Part shown: piece after piece, positions 19,302-30,513 of the stretch | Layout: every line of letters starts with the position of its first letter | Position numbering within the stretch: the first letter of the stretch is position 1 | Origin: Stentor coeruleus | Taxonomy: Eukaryota; Ciliophora; Heterotrichea; Heterotrichida; Stentoridae | DNA length: 64,000 nt | Reading direction: 5' to 3' | Assembly (NCBI GenBank): GCA_001970955.1 | Contig: MPUH01000035.1 | Span: 62,001 to 126,000 of the forward strand | Notes under the pieces: model-generated | The model's database searches: none | The model's input: the letters and a program-made list of their open reading frames with translations, nothing else | What the model was told of the DNA's origin: nothing | Made by a program: the position numbers and the translations under genes

Positions 19302-20018
19302 TTAATTACTACCTCTTAAAGATTCATCCTTATTCACATGAGAAATTTCAGTTCTCACAATAGTTTCATCAATATTCTTTTCAGCACTATGATACACAGC
19401 CCCAGCTTTTTTCTTCTTACTTATCACATATTCATAAGTACTCATTTTCTTAACCAAAAGATACACATGAAATCCAGTCAAATGGGCAAGAAATCCAAAC
19501 GTAAATACACAAGGTATCATAAACGTTGCCAAAACACTAATACCTAAAATCTCATTCTTAGGTCTTTGAGTAAATCTTATAATAGCAAAAACACTTGAAC
19601 CTATAAAAAACAAACAAAGTATTTGTATTAAAATAATCATCATCAAAAACTCTTTATAGTTCTTTTTTCCTACACAATTGTTTATCCATTTGCAATGATG
19701 ATCAAAAGAATTAGTACATCTGTTACATCTTGTGCAATGCTTAGTCCCAATTGATCGTGGGGCATTACATAATGTACAATACATAAAATCTTCACTTTGT
19801 TTACAAGTAATATCGCTTGGATCAATTAAAGTCGTTATCACATAGAAAACAAAGGCAAAAAAGTCTACAAGGGCAAATGAAATCCCGATTATAAGTTTTT
19901 GCATATATGATAACAAAGGATAAATCTGTAAATAAAACACTAGAGTCACTCCAAAAAACAGGCCGATTCCTATAAACTGGTATTTGTTTAAAGGTAATTG
20001 GAACCCATGTTTTCTCAT
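19302..20018 (-). CDS. DHHC-type protein S-acyltransferase (palmitoyltransferase)
   Basis: DHHC enzymes attach palmitate to cysteines of membrane-associated proteins by way of an acyl-cysteine intermediate. The 238-residue protein has TM helices near 13-33 and 41-63, then the Cys-rich domain (CTLCNAPRSIGTKHCTRCNRC) with DHHC at residues 106-109 and the following WINNCVGKKNYK. Two more TM helices lie near 126-148 and 158-187. The cytosolic tail is short and basic, then acidic. It is a compact, complete member with the usual four-TM layout and no ankyrin repeats. The substrate cannot be read from sequence. No intron is needed. Confidence 0.95.
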   Translation of the reverse strand: MRKHGFQLPLNKYQFIGIGLFFGVTLVFYLQIYPLLSYMQKLIIGISFALVDFFAFVFYVITTLIDPSDITCKQSEDFMYCTLCNAPRSIGTKHCTRCNRCTNSFDHHCKWINNCVGKKNYKEFLMMIILIQILCLFFIGSSVFAIIRFTQRPKNEILGISVLATFMIPCVFTFGFLAHLTGFHVYLLVKKMSTYEYVISKKKKAGAVYHSAEKNIDETIVRTEISHVNKDESLRGSN

Positions 20019-20997
20019 ATTTAGAGTAATGGCTATAAAAATAAATGATGATCTGGCAGACCTGATCTGAAAAGTGAGGATATGCGGTGACTGATTATAT
20101 AACTTTTATTATAAGTTCCTCTAAGGGGGATTGTATTAAGTAGATAGTATTTAGAAATTTTGAGAAATTAGACAAGTTTTTAAGTTTTTTGACTTGAAAT
20201 AAATTCTGATTTGGTAAGACAGGCTATTGATAAAGGTTTATAAGAATTAGGATGAGAGAGGTTTATGGTTGCATATTATAAGGATATTTGAAGGGCTGGT
20301 GATGTTTTTTAGTGGAAATATGAGGTTAAGTTTGAGTATGTATGGTGGCAAAGAATTGATTTATGATATGAAGAGGATCACTGATATGGTAACAGCTATT
20401 ATTTAAGTTTATTTTTTATTAATATACATTAGCTTTTGAGTTTTTTAATGATATAAATTCCTTTAAATCTATATCTAAAAACTTTTACCTCTCTATCTAA
20501 AACATAAATGCATATCCCAAAATCCTGTGAATATGGTAATCAAAATGCTAATTTCAAATTGAAAATACCTTTAACTAAGATACTCATAAAAGAAAATAAA
20601 CCTTAAGAACTTAGACCTCAAAAACCAACAATACAATTTAGAAGAAAAAAAGATAAATTTGTTGAACCGACTCCAAATAAAATATATAAGAATAAATTAT
20701 CTCAATGCTTAACAATTCGAATAAAATAAGGGAAATTTTCAAAGCATCATTATCTAATTTTTAAAAAACTAAGCTAATGATCTTTTGTTCATATATTTTT
20801 TTGGAAAATAATATTTTATATATAAGAATATTCGCTCTTAAAAATTCATAACCTTTAATCTATATTTTCAAAAGCATTTATCATAACCATCACTCCTTAT
20901 ATCCTATACAACTTTATCATTCAATCTAATTACACTAGCAAAAAATCCATTAAAACCTACAAATCCTCTCAAAAAAAATCGCCAATTAAATCTAAAA
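20019..20997. other. Spacer with one interrupted small ORF
   Basis: Apart from the interrupted reading frame at 20508-20729, which is listed separately, I see only AT-rich sequence. It is G/T-rich near the DHHC start and C/A-rich near the PX gene's 3' end. Confidence 0.5.
20508..20729 (+). pseudogene. Small ORF interrupted by one in-frame TAA
   Basis: Starting from the ATG, 32 codons (MHIPKSCEYGNQ...) run into a TAA at 20604-20606. The same frame then stays open for 40 more basic codons (RRKKDKFVEPTPNKIYKNK) before the next stop. No 15- or 16-nt GT-AG stretch covers the TAA. The composition is more protein-like than the surrounding spacer. It could be a decayed small gene or chance; I recognise no family. 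Confidence 0.25.
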
Positions 20998-22398
20998 CTA
21001 CTTATTAATTTCATTAGGTATAACAATCTTATCCAACTTAAGAAATCTCACAACTTCTGCATCTACTTTCAAATCCTGCCTATCCAACAACGACTGTAAA
21101 AAACTTGTCAATCTAATTTTCCTCTCACTTATCACTTTTGGGTTAATCGACGATTTCATAATATAATCTTCAGGAAGTTCTCCTATATTCCTATATCTTT
21201 TACATAAATATTTCCTTAATTCTTTAAAATCAGAAAAACGATGATAAGTTGTTGTGTTAAATTTCCCACATTGAACAATAACTTCATATCTTGCATAGAT
21301 CATAAATTTTTTTTTCTCCTTCGTAACTTTCGATATATAAACAAAAAAATTTGTTTCTTGAACTGTGCTCATAATACGTTCTTTTTTATTTATTTTTATG
21401 AATTCTGACTCTACAGCACTTGTTAAAAAAATATTCAAAATTGGACTATTAAGTTTTTCTGATACTATAAACTCAAGCATTTCATTAAAAAAAATCCCTC
21501 GTTTTTTTAAAACTTCTACAGTTACATCTTTTTTAGTCGCTGTCATACCTGGGAATTCAGGGAAAATTTTATCTGGGTTAGAGATTTTTAAATCATGAAA
21601 CATTTCAATAAATTCTCTATATCTTCTCATAACCGTCCTAGTCAAATTTTTTGTTTTCCCATAGCAGATTTCCATAACATAAATAAATACAGTCTTTGAA
21701 TCTTCTTCAATAGTTTTAGTTTCTTTAATAATTATGCTTTTAATATTCTCTCTTTCGATTATTGATATGTTTTTATCAATAACCCCATCAAATTTATCAT
21801 ATACTTTTTCAAGACCCCAAAGACTTTCTTCTTCTATAAAGTAAGTTTTAAGCATTTGTTGATATGTTGTTGATGATCTTGAATATATATTTTCAATATC
21901 TATAGGTTTTATTAAACAAAATACTATTAAAGTAGTATTGAAAAATAAAGATATAAGAATTGATAAAGGACGAAGTTCTGAGTATATAGCGTTTTTATTA
22001 TATATTGTAAAACATAATGAAGCTAAAGGTAGGGATAAGATTAGTATCCAGTAGATTATGAGGATTATAGAGGTTTTGCCCATTTTTATGTATTCTCTAC
22101 GGAGGATCATAATTGTAAAAATCCATAAGAATGTATAGCTTGTGTTACCAACGATGTTGTCAATTTTATTATCAAACATATCGTTGACTAAAATTATTAG
22201 TGAGATTATAAGATTGAGAATGGATAAGATGATTTTTATAAGATGAGATTTTGTATACCTGATGCTTATGTTTTCATATTCTTCTTTTTGCTTTTTTAAA
22301 GATAGTTTGAGTGTGAAAAAAAATAATACAAAATTCAGAGCTGCTCTGTATAAGACTTACAGTGTAGAGTATAAAATAAGTCTTTCTTTTTCCCCCAT
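20998..22398 (-). CDS. Five-TM membrane protein with tandem PX domains
   Basis: Exon 1 begins at an ATG at 22398 (MGEKERLILYS). A 15-nt intron at 22346-22360 (gtaagtcttatacag) joins it to the main frame, adding a first TM and lengthening the protein to 461 residues. About five TM helices fill residues 5-155; the layout, with MILRREYIKMGKTS before a TM, resembles the TMD0 region of ABCC transporters, but no ABC core follows. Two PX domains come next: one near 225-330 (MRRYREFIEMFHDLK, FPEFPGM, then a KR-x-FF motif), the second near 345-450 (YHRFSDFKELRKYL, then SERKIRLTSFLQSLL). PX domains bind phosphoinositides, so the protein may tie an endomembrane to PI3P-bearing membranes; that is inference. 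The TMD0 likeness is tentative, the PX calls are firmer. Confidence 0.8.
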
Positions 22399-22915
22399 AA
22401 TATATTTCTACTACTAAAAAATTATTACTAAAATCACAAATCAGGATTTGTAAAGAATATAAAATAAATTATAATTATTCAGTTGTAAGGATGAAATATG
22501 CTAAGAAATACAATAAAATTTTGAAAGGGTTAAGAAATGAAAAGCATCACAAATTTGTATTTTTTTATAAAGATTGAATAAATAATATATAAGAAATTAG
22601 GTATAAAAATTTGACAAAATGAATTGAGAGAGTTTATAGTGAAAAAAATAATATTACTGATTAAGCTGATTTATAATAAAAAGTTTAGATAAATAAAATG
22701 TCTATTTACAATTAGACTATGCTTATAAGATAATAATTACTATTAAGAATTGCTTTAAAGTTGATAAAAACATGATTTGTTATATCTAGATTTTTCTATA
22801 TCAAAATATAATCATGAAGTTTATTTATATTATTATAAAGTAAAATTTTGGATTTAATTATAGACACAAAAAATCTATTAAATATCCTACTAATATTATA
22901 TTCCCTAAAATCATC
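22399..22915. other. Spacer, no gene seen
   Basis: AT-rich sequence upstream of the PX gene and downstream of the DUF229 gene. I see no coding, RNA or repeat signal. Confidence 0.6.
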
Positions 22916-24979
22916 TTAACACACACACAAAGATTTACCACACATATTTCTAATCCACACATCTTCAATTTGTATAAAAGCTTCAGTTTCGCCAACGAAA
23001 AAATAATCATAAGGCAAGTCTGGATTTTTCTTTAGCTTTAAAGCCTCAACTCTTTCCCTTGTGGCAAAATTAGCTGAAACATAAACATTATTATCATTCT
23101 GCACTTCATATACCAATCTATAATTACTATCCCACCCATCATTTTTATATTTCAAAAAAAATTTAACCCCATAAATCAGTTCATTAACTTTAGGCTCTTC
23201 ACAAATAAAACGCCCATCTATTTTATTTAAAAAATACTCTCTAGAAATTTCAACAATTTTTTGCATAATAATTGTTTCCTCATGATTTTCATAGTCTATT
23301 TCTTCATAATCTCTACATAAACACATATCATAACTAATTCCAATATCCTCACAAGTCCTATCAGTTCTTATTTTTTCATGGAAAATATCGACGGGATCTT
23401 TTATGTTGTATGATTTTTTTATAGATGTTTTTTCATCTTGGCTCATTCCCCCATATGGATGATGGGCTAAGGATTTTAAAGATAAATTTATATCATATCG
23501 GCCTAATAACTGTTTAGAATTGTGTTTGAGGATTTGTTGGGATCCTAAAGAATTTTCAAGTTCTTGGTTTAAGATTATGTAGTTTAAGGCCAGTCGATGA
23601 TCGAAATACCCTTTTTGTGAGAAAATAAGAGAGGATTCACCTCGGCCATGGTCAGACATGAAGTAAATAAGAAGGTCTTCATTATTATTCATATGAAGTT
23701 TCAGTATATGTTTTAAAAATTTTGGCAAGTCTTGATCAATAGTTTGCACATTTCCACTATTCTCATGAGCAGCCAAAGTGTGAATATAAGCAAACTTATT
23801 ATGTCCTTTATAATTATCAAAAAACTGCGCCGTATAATTAAAACTATAATAATGTGCATTATGAGTACCTAAACACCTTTGATTTTCAATAAACTCAGAA
23901 TACCCAAAAGCTTTCTTAGCTGCTTTCCAAAAATTAGCAAGTGCATGATCAGCATAAATAATCCTACCAGTTGATTTAGGTAAATAATCTAAAACACTTT
24001 CAAAAGAAAACATAGTCACATATCCAAGTTTTGAATAATACATCCATAAAGCATTTTCTTGTAATTCAGCATATTTTGGATTAAGATTACTCATACTAAG
24101 TTTAGCATTTTTTAAATACATATCATGATAACTAACATTTTGACCATATAATATAGGAATAATATTAGGTCTTGTTGATAACCCAAAAACCCCAGATTTA
24201 TCAAAATCATATACAGAAAATTTGTTATTAAATGGAGATTCAGATAATCCTTTATGTAATAATTCCATAGTTTTAGGGAAATTACGTTTTGCACTACCTC
24301 TAGAAACTGAGTCTAAGATAAGTAAAAGTACAGTAATAGGTTTTGTTGAGTTATTTTGTAAAAGATTATATCGGATTTTTTGAGCTTTTAATGATACGGA
24401 CTCTTTGAATTTGTTTATAACAAAAGCGTATTTTTCTTTTTTATCACATTCGATTATAGCATATTCACCAATACCGATATTCCTAGTTGCTCCCCCTTGG
24501 AATTTTAAAGAAGACATGCTTCCTCCTAGTAATTGTTGTGACCCATCATCTATATAGATTTTAGGGGTTTTCTTATTATAACATGATGCAATGAGAATAT
24601 TGTTTTCGATTTTATTCTTGTCTTTATCTTTACCAGAACATTCTCCATATGATTTGTATTTGAAATAAATTTCAATTTCTTCAGGCGTGAAATCGTAATT
24701 AGGAATAAAACATTGGGTATTATTTGTGTTGTTTATAGAGGAATTATTATTTGGATAGTTTGTGGAATCTAATGTGTTGTTTGATTGATTTAGTTTGAAT
24801 TTTGTCTTTGATGATTTATAGTTTTGGATCATCCATTTGGTTGAATATCCTGCTGCTGGATAATAGTTTGATTTGGGAGATTCAGGATTAAAGCTTTCAT
24901 AGAGCTCTAGTATGAAAAAACTTGTGAAAAAGTATAAAATAAGTATGAGAATAGCAGCTAATACTTTTCTTTCAAACAT
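22916..24979 (-). CDS. DUF229-family membrane-anchored sulfatase-like protein
   Basis: DUF229 proteins share the alkaline phosphatase/sulfatase fold and are usually secretory or cell-surface proteins of unknown substrate. This 687-residue protein has an N-terminal signal anchor (residues 6-27) and an Asn-rich stalk with several N-glycosylation-type sites (about 65-90). The catalytic domain has the metal/nucleophile motif LLILDSVSRGSAKRNFPKTM near residue 220 and the metal-binding YFMSDHGRGESS near 440, both typical of DUF229. A Cys-rich tail ends CGKSLCVC. Length and motif order are normal for the family. No intron is seen. I infer a type II membrane enzyme of the secretory path; phosphatase versus sulfatase activity cannot be told. 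Confidence 0.88.
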   Translation of the reverse strand: MFERKVLAAILILILYFFTSFFILELYESFNPESPKSNYYPAAGYSTKWMIQNYKSSKTKFKLNQSNNTLDSTNYPNNNSSINNTNNTQCFIPNYDFTPEEIEIYFKYKSYGECSGKDKDKNKIENNILIASCYNKKTPKIYIDDGSQQLLGGSMSSLKFQGGATRNIGIGEYAIIECDKKEKYAFVINKFKESVSLKAQKIRYNLLQNNSTKPITVLLLILDSVSRGSAKRNFPKTMELLHKGLSESPFNNKFSVYDFDKSGVFGLSTRPNIIPILYGQNVSYHDMYLKNAKLSMSNLNPKYAELQENALWMYYSKLGYVTMFSFESVLDYLPKSTGRIIYADHALANFWKAAKKAFGYSEFIENQRCLGTHNAHYYSFNYTAQFFDNYKGHNKFAYIHTLAAHENSGNVQTIDQDLPKFLKHILKLHMNNNEDLLIYFMSDHGRGESSLIFSQKGYFDHRLALNYIILNQELENSLGSQQILKHNSKQLLGRYDINLSLKSLAHHPYGGMSQDEKTSIKKSYNIKDPVDIFHEKIRTDRTCEDIGISYDMCLCRDYEEIDYENHEETIIMQKIVEISREYFLNKIDGRFICEEPKVNELIYGVKFFLKYKNDGWDSNYRLVYEVQNDNNVYVSANFATRERVEALKLKKNPDLPYDYFFVGETEAFIQIEDVWIRNMCGKSLCVC

Positions 24980-25522
24980 ATTTATGTATCTTCGCTTGGT
25001 ATTATAAAAAATTTCTTATAAAAATATACATTGGAATTATAATAGTTTATGATTATTTTTTTTTTTGTATTATTAGTATATGCATTTCTTAGAATACCTG
25101 GAATTAAAAAATTGTTTGATTGAAGGATTAAAAGATAGGAAAATGTAACTTTAATTATTTCCTCATTAGATTCAAGTGATAGTAAATATATATAATAAAC
25201 ATATAAAAATTATAATTATTCTTAACCAAATTTCCAATACCTTTATTAACTTCATAAATATTCTCAATCTAATTTTCCAACTAAGCAACATTAGCTCCAA
25301 TAAACAAAACCTAACTTGTGTAATAATCTAAGTCAAAAAATCTAATTAGCCTTCACTATCTTTAAAATCCTATCAAAATCTTCATAAATTTCTTTAAAAC
25401 TCTGGTCAAAAACTTCAATTCAACTATCAAAAAATCCTAAAGGTAAGTTTTTATCCTTTTATAATAAATCTAAAAATTTTATTATACTGATAAGATTATC
25501 AAGAGTTTTTTTCATATAATAA
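24980..25522. other. Divergent spacer, no gene seen
   Basis: It lies between the starts of the DUF229 gene (minus) and the CGR1-like gene (plus). The base skew flips in the middle: it is G/T-rich near the minus gene, then C/A-rich with almost no G from about 25200. I infer that it holds both promoters. No further signal is seen. Confidence 0.55.
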
Positions 25523-25912
25523 ATGGTAAAAACTTTACAGGGCATGCCCAAGTCTGGAAAGCCTTGGAAAGTTGACTCAAAGCCATTTAATTCTTTGGAT
25601 ACAGAATTGAAAGAAGGCTTGCCTAAGAAAACCTATGAACAGAAAATGAAGGAAAAAGCAGAGATCAAAGAAGCCAGGGATTATGAAAAACAGTTAAAAG
25701 ATGAGAAGTCGGAAGTAAAAAGGAAAAGAAGAGAAAAAAGTGAAGCTAAGAAAAAACTGAAAGAAAAAAACCAATTCAAGAGCTCGTCGTTCCAAGTGAT
25801 CAAAGACCCAAAGAAAATGAAAAAAATGAACAAGAAACTTAGACAGCAAGTATCTTCTTTACCACCAGATATGTTTTACAAGCTTATGCATGGAAAAACC
25901 ATAAATTATTAG
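25523..25912 (+). CDS. CCDC86/CGR1-type rRNA-processing protein
   Basis: CGR1 in yeast and CCDC86 in animals are small nucleolar proteins needed for large-subunit rRNA processing. The 129-residue product has the family's N-terminal motif (GMPKSGKPWK), a highly charged Lys/Glu/Arg coil in the middle, and the conserved C-terminal block QVIKDPKKMKKMNKKLRQQ, which matches the CCDC86 form. It lacks the long acidic N-terminus of animal CCDC86 and so resembles the short yeast form. No intron is needed and the first ATG fits. Confidence 0.85.
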   Translation: MVKTLQGMPKSGKPWKVDSKPFNSLDTELKEGLPKKTYEQKMKEKAEIKEARDYEKQLKDEKSEVKRKRREKSEAKKKLKEKNQFKSSSFQVIKDPKKMKKMNKKLRQQVSSLPPDMFYKLMHGKTINY

Positions 25913-26666
25913 TAATAAGTTGCTCAATTGAATTTTTATGCTTTTTTTGAAATTAATTTGGCTTTTGTTAATGAAAAGTTTTATTAAAGGGTATATTTAG
26001 GATCAAAAATTTGAAATTGGATGATATGATTTTTTTTTAGGGTTTATATTATTATTAGAAAATAAGAAAGATTTTGGAGAATGAATTTCATACTTTATTA
26101 TTAGCTACTTTATAGGTTGGGAATGAAGGATTTAATATTTTGTTAAAGTTGGAAAACTGGCTTAAATAGTTATTTTTTTATACTTAAATTTTTATATTAA
26201 TGGAAATCGTAGTTATCTATAAAAAGTTATCCATAAATTCTAAACTTGATTCCTATTATTCTACTTAAAACTTCCAGTATATTTTCAATATCAAAACTTT
26301 TATNCTATTATTCTACTTAAAACTTCCAGTATATTTTCAATATCAAAACTTTTATTACCACATTTTATCTCTTAAAGTTTATAAAATAATCAATATCTTA
26401 ATATCAAAAATTAATACCACAAGTATTTGATACATTCAAAAAAACTCATTCTGATTGCATACAATAAAAATACACTCATCCTAGCATTTTACTATCATAA
26501 AATAACTCATATAAACTTTTATATAAAAATTAACAGCAAATCTATTTTTCATAATTTACAACTAACCGTATTCATCTCTTCGAAACCAGCCAATTCCTTA
26601 AAAAATCTACAAATATCAGCACATAAAAGCTTTATAAAAATATAATCCCAAGTATCAACACAATAT
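25913..26666. other. Convergent spacer containing an assembly join
   Basis: Apart from the N-centred duplicate at 26253-26355, I see AT-rich sequence without coding signal. A short open stretch at 26427-26645 has no protein-like features and I do not call it. Confidence 0.55.
26253..26355. repeat. Perfect 51-bp direct repeat around a single N (likely assembly overlap)
   Basis: Bases 26253-26303 are identical to 26305-26355, with one N between at 26304. The same arrangement occurs twice more in the window, so I read it as two contigs joined without removing their overlap. The true sequence probably has one copy. Confidence 0.9.
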
Positions 26667-27002
26667 TTACAAGTTATTAAGTCGAAGTTTTTCTTTCATA
26701 ACAACCTTCCTACTTTTAGTCCTTGTTTTAGCTCTTTGCCTCGTCTGCATATATTCGCAATTAAAAGTCAACGAAGCCTTCCTTCTACCTTGCTTAAGAC
26801 CTACTATCGGCTTAAGTTTGCTTCTTTTCAAACAAAAACCAGGGACAATATTCGGCAATTGTTCAACTTGTTTTAACACTTCAGGTATTTTTCCAGGTGA
26901 CATCAATCTTAAATATTGTTTCTTAAGTGAAGATACTTGTAAAGGACTTGCTGAAAATATTCTTTTAGAATTTCCTTCAATATAAGTATCATATGAGGCC
27001 AT
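26667..27002 (-). CDS. Small basic protein of unknown function, about 111 aa
   Basis: I do not recognise this protein. From the ATG at 27002 (MASYDTYIEGNSKRIF) it has 111 residues; an in-frame ATG six codons upstream is less likely because the intervening codons look like 5' flank. The C-terminal half is strongly basic (RQRAKTRTKSRKVVMKEKLR), as in nucleic-acid-binding or nucleolar proteins. No membrane segment or Cys/His cluster is present. The 5' flank is G/T-rich on the plus strand, as for other minus-strand genes here, which supports expression in this direction. Confidence 0.55.
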   Translation of the reverse strand: MASYDTYIEGNSKRIFSASPLQVSSLKKQYLRLMSPGKIPEVLKQVEQLPNIVPGFCLKRSKLKPIVGLKQGRRKASLTFNCEYMQTRQRAKTRTKSRKVVMKEKLRLNNL

Positions 27003-28532
27003 GATTTTTATGTATATCAAAAAAACACATAAAGTCTTTATAAAAATGCATAAAATTAGACTGATTTTATAGATATTATGATTAGAAAATATATAAGAAG
27101 ATAAATTTGTGAATTAAGAATATAAAGATTTTTATAAAGAAAAATTGTAAAAATTACAAAGGATTGACTTAGAATTTTTTTGGGTTTTTAAAGTATATTT
27201 TGTAAAGGATATATATGAAAAGTGTATGTAATATATTATATAACTATTATATAATAAAATCTTTGGGATTAATGGACAGGGGTAAAGGATTTTTATATGA
27301 GAAAAATGTTGGCTATGAGGAAGATGATATGCCGAATATAGGAAAAAGAGTAGAAGATGCTGGGATAAAGATAATTATTAGGTTTTATTATGAGTTTGAT
27401 GGAGATTTTGAGGGAGGTGGTAATTTGGTTTTAAGGGATTTGGTATTGAGGAAATTGAAATTTGAGATTAAAGCTTTAGTTTTAGATTTAGGCTTTAGGA
27501 TTTTAGATAAGGATATGATTTTAAGAGGTCATATGCTAAGAGTTATATTGAGATACATTTTAGTATATAAGATTTCAGCATATAAAATACTCAATTCAAT
27601 AATATTCTTTTTAACTTATAACAAACTTCCTTTAATAATCATAAAAAGGTATATTAGATTATCATATAAATACATCTAATTATTCCTACCTGTAAAACCC
27701 TTTAGGTCATTTTTGATATTAAATTTCTTTCATCTAGAATTGTATTTTTATTTTCTTAGAAAATGAGTCTTAATTAAGAGTTTTCAATCTTGATATTGTT
27801 TGAATTATGGATGTGGTAGTTTTTACTTCTTATTGAAATAGAATCAGGTGTATTCATTTCTTTGGATATGATGAATAAATGAAAATTTGACAAATAGGCA
27901 TTTCAAATAAGGATAAGAATATTAATAATAAATGCCAATATAGTAAAAGATATATAGAATTTATTATAACTCCATGGCAAATATTATCAAAAAACACTTT
28001 AAGCTTCATGATATAATAAAAACTTATAAAATTACTAAAACTAATATAAAAGCATACAATTTTCTAGGCAAAATTTTAGATCAAATCAGTCACTATGCAA
28101 ATAGTTAAAAATGTATCTTTTTGCAGACTTACAAGATTTATTGCATGTCCCACAATGATTCTTGAAGACACCAGTAGTAAAGTTAGATAAAATTATGATG
28201 CAGATGAGAAGACTTGTTATTTAATGCAAATTTATATGAAGATTTATTGAAATATAATGAAAGGAGAGGATTTTTATGGTAATTTAAGTTTTATCAAGAT
28301 TTTTATTAACAGAAAGTACTCATCATTAGGTTAACTAGATTTATTACCCAGTTTCCATTTATAAACTTGCTAGAAGAAGCTATAATCCTATATTTCTTAT
28401 TTTCTTTATTAGTCACACACCCAAAACCAATACCAAAAATCTCAAAATCTAGCATCTATAAACACACTCATAAATCCTTATAAAACCATTATACAATCCT
28501 ATCAACCCTACTCATATTTAATCTTTTCTAAT
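27003..28532. other. Long spacer with an interrupted ORF
   Basis: An open stretch at 27215-27679 (plus, 154 codons) lies in the G/T-rich 5' flank of the minus gene and reads as hydrophobic low-complexity sequence; I think it is chance. The interrupted frame at 28095-28334 is listed separately. The 3' part, next to the V-ATPase gene's end, is C/A-rich. Confidence 0.45.
28095..28334 (+). pseudogene. Short ORF interrupted by two in-frame stops
   Basis: From an ATG (MQIVKNVSFCRLTRFIACPT) the frame reads through 80 codons with one TAA and one TGA, and has mixed, protein-like composition (VRxNYDADEKTCYLMQIYMK). No 15- or 16-nt intron covers either stop. I recognise no family; it may be a relic or chance. 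Confidence 0.22.
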
Positions 28533-30050
28533 TTAATTCCCTTTAACTCTTTCCTTAAGGTTTTCCTGTTCCTTCCTAGCTCTTTCCAACTGATTCTCCC
28601 TATTATAAAACGCTTTAACATCCTCAGTATTGATTTTCTTCAGTTTATCCAATGGGAAAATCCTCAACAAACTCCAAGCTAAATCCAAACTTTCCTCAAT
28701 ACTCCTATTTTCATTCAAAGCCTGTGTCAAAAACTTGCCTTCAAACTTTTCTAAAAACTCCAAATACAAAAAATCATCTGCAGTCAAAGCTTCTTCACCA
28801 ACGACAGCTTTCATAGCCTGTGTATCTTTCCCAATAGCATAATTAGCATAAAGTTGATCAGAAACTAATGGATGATCAATCCTAGTCATTCCTTTACCAA
28901 TAGCACTTTTCATTAAACGTGATAAACTAGGTAAAACATTAATAGGTGGATATACCTGTCTATTATGTAAACTTCTATCAATAAAAATTTGTCCTTCTGT
29001 AATATATCCAGTTAAATCAGGAATTGGATGTGTTATATCATCATTAGGCATAGTCAAAATAGGTAACTGAGTAATTGAACCATTTTTTCCACTAACACGT
29101 CCAGCACGTTCATATATAGTGCTAAGATCAGTATACATATACCCTGGATAACCTCTTCGGCCAGGGACTTCTTCACGAGCAGCTGAGATTTCTCTAAGAG
29201 CATCAGCATATGCAGACATATCAGTCATAATAACTAAAACATGTAATTCACGTTCATAAGCTAAATATTCAGCTGTAGTCAAAGCTAACCTTGGGGTAAT
29301 AATTCTTTCTATTGTAGGATCATCAGCATGGTTCATAAACAAAGCAACACGATCCATAGCACCATTTTCTTCGAAGTCTGTTCTGAAAAAGCGTGCAGTT
29401 TCAGCATTAACACCCATTGCGGCAAAGACTAAACAGAAATTTTCTTCAGAATGGTCCATAACACCTTTACCTTTAACAAGTTGAGCTTGACGACAGATTT
29501 GAGCACCGATTTCATTGTGACATAAACCAGCTGCTGAAAAAAGGGGGATTTTTTGTCCTCTGGCAATTGAGTTCATGACATCAATAGCGCTGATGCCTGT
29601 TTGGATCATTTCTTTAGGATAAACTCTCATATAAGGATTGATTGGCTGCCCTTGGATATTAATCATTTCTTCAGCTAAAACTTGAGGACCTTTATCGATT
29701 GGCCTACCTGAACCATTGAAGGTTCTTCCAAGCATTTCTTCGCTTATAGGCATATGCATAGTGTCACCAGTGAATTCGCAACGGGTTCTTAAAGAGTCAA
29801 TACCTGAAGTACCTTCGAAAATCTGCACAACAGCTCGTTTTCCTGAAATTTCTAATACTTGTCCTCGACGCATTGTCCCATCTCCTAAATGAACATTGAC
29901 GATTTCTGCGTATTTTGGGAATTTCACGTTCTCGAGAATTACTAATGGGCCTTCTACACCAATAACTGTTCGATAATCTATTATAGGATCAACCATGTAG
30001 TCTCGAGATGCAGCTAAGGCATTGATTCTTGCGGCACGGACGTCAGCCAT
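28533..30050 (-). CDS. VMA2: V-type proton ATPase subunit B
   Basis: Subunit B forms, with catalytic subunit A, the V1 hexamer that powers proton pumping into vacuoles and endosomes. The 505-residue protein is complete and highly conserved: N-terminal beta barrel ([14 protein letters not shown]), the nucleotide-domain block [36 protein letters not shown], then [19 protein letters not shown] and the C-terminal helical part. As expected for subunit B, it lacks the P-loop of the catalytic subunit, so its sites are regulatory. Length equals that of other eukaryotic B subunits. No intron is present. Confidence 0.99.
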   Translation of the reverse strand: MADVRAARINALAASRDYMVDPIIDYRTVIGVEGPLVILENVKFPKYAEIVNVHLGDGTMRRGQVLEISGKRAVVQIFEGTSGIDSLRTRCEFTGDTMHMPISEEMLGRTFNGSGRPIDKGPQVLAEEMINIQGQPINPYMRVYPKEMIQTGISAIDVMNSIARGQKIPLFSAAGLCHNEIGAQICRQAQLVKGKGVMDHSEENFCLVFAAMGVNAETARFFRTDFEENGAMDRVALFMNHADDPTIERIITPRLALTTAEYLAYERELHVLVIMTDMSAYADALREISAAREEVPGRRGYPGYMYTDLSTIYERAGRVSGKNGSITQLPILTMPNDDITHPIPDLTGYITEGQIFIDRSLHNRQVYPPINVLPSLSRLMKSAIGKGMTRIDHPLVSDQLYANYAIGKDTQAMKAVVGEEALTADDFLYLEFLEKFEGKFLTQALNENRSIEESLDLAWSLLRIFPLDKLKKINTEDVKAFYNRENQLERARKEQENLKERVKGN

Positions 30051-30513
30051 TAATTATTATTTTACTTTAGCTAATAGGAAGATTTTTCAAAAAGCTTAGA
30101 TAGGCTTTTATCCTGAGATATGTTTGGATTTTTTTAGAATGTGTTTTGAGGACTTTATGATGTGAGGGTTTTTTAGGAAAAAGTTAGGATTTTATATTAG
30201 GGTATGAAGAAAGGTAGTCATATTTTTTTTTGGATTTGTAAACAGTTGTGGGTGTTTGAAGTTACAAAGATTGATGTGAAGTATATATATCAGTAAATAT
30301 AAATTAATGACAATATTTCTAATCTTCCACATATCCAGACAAAATTTTTAAATTTCCCTTCTAACTCTCAATTCATTTACCCTTTGCTAAACCTTCTCCT
30401 AATTAACTCTTCCACCCAACAACACCTAATTATAAAAATCTATTCTAACAATTTATAATATCAAAAACTCTATAACTTAATTGAGAATTGCCATAAACTT
30501 AACTAAATCACCT
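30051..30513. other. Spacer, no gene seen
   Basis: Upstream of the V-ATPase B gene it is G/T-rich on the plus strand (its promoter side); from about 30330 to the CFAP20 3' end it is C/A/T-rich. No coding or RNA signal is seen. Confidence 0.55.

Noticed and set aside
27215-27679. A 154-codon open frame.
   Set aside because: It sits in G/T-rich 5' flank of a minus gene, is hydrophobic low-complexity sequence and has no family resemblance; I treat it as chance.
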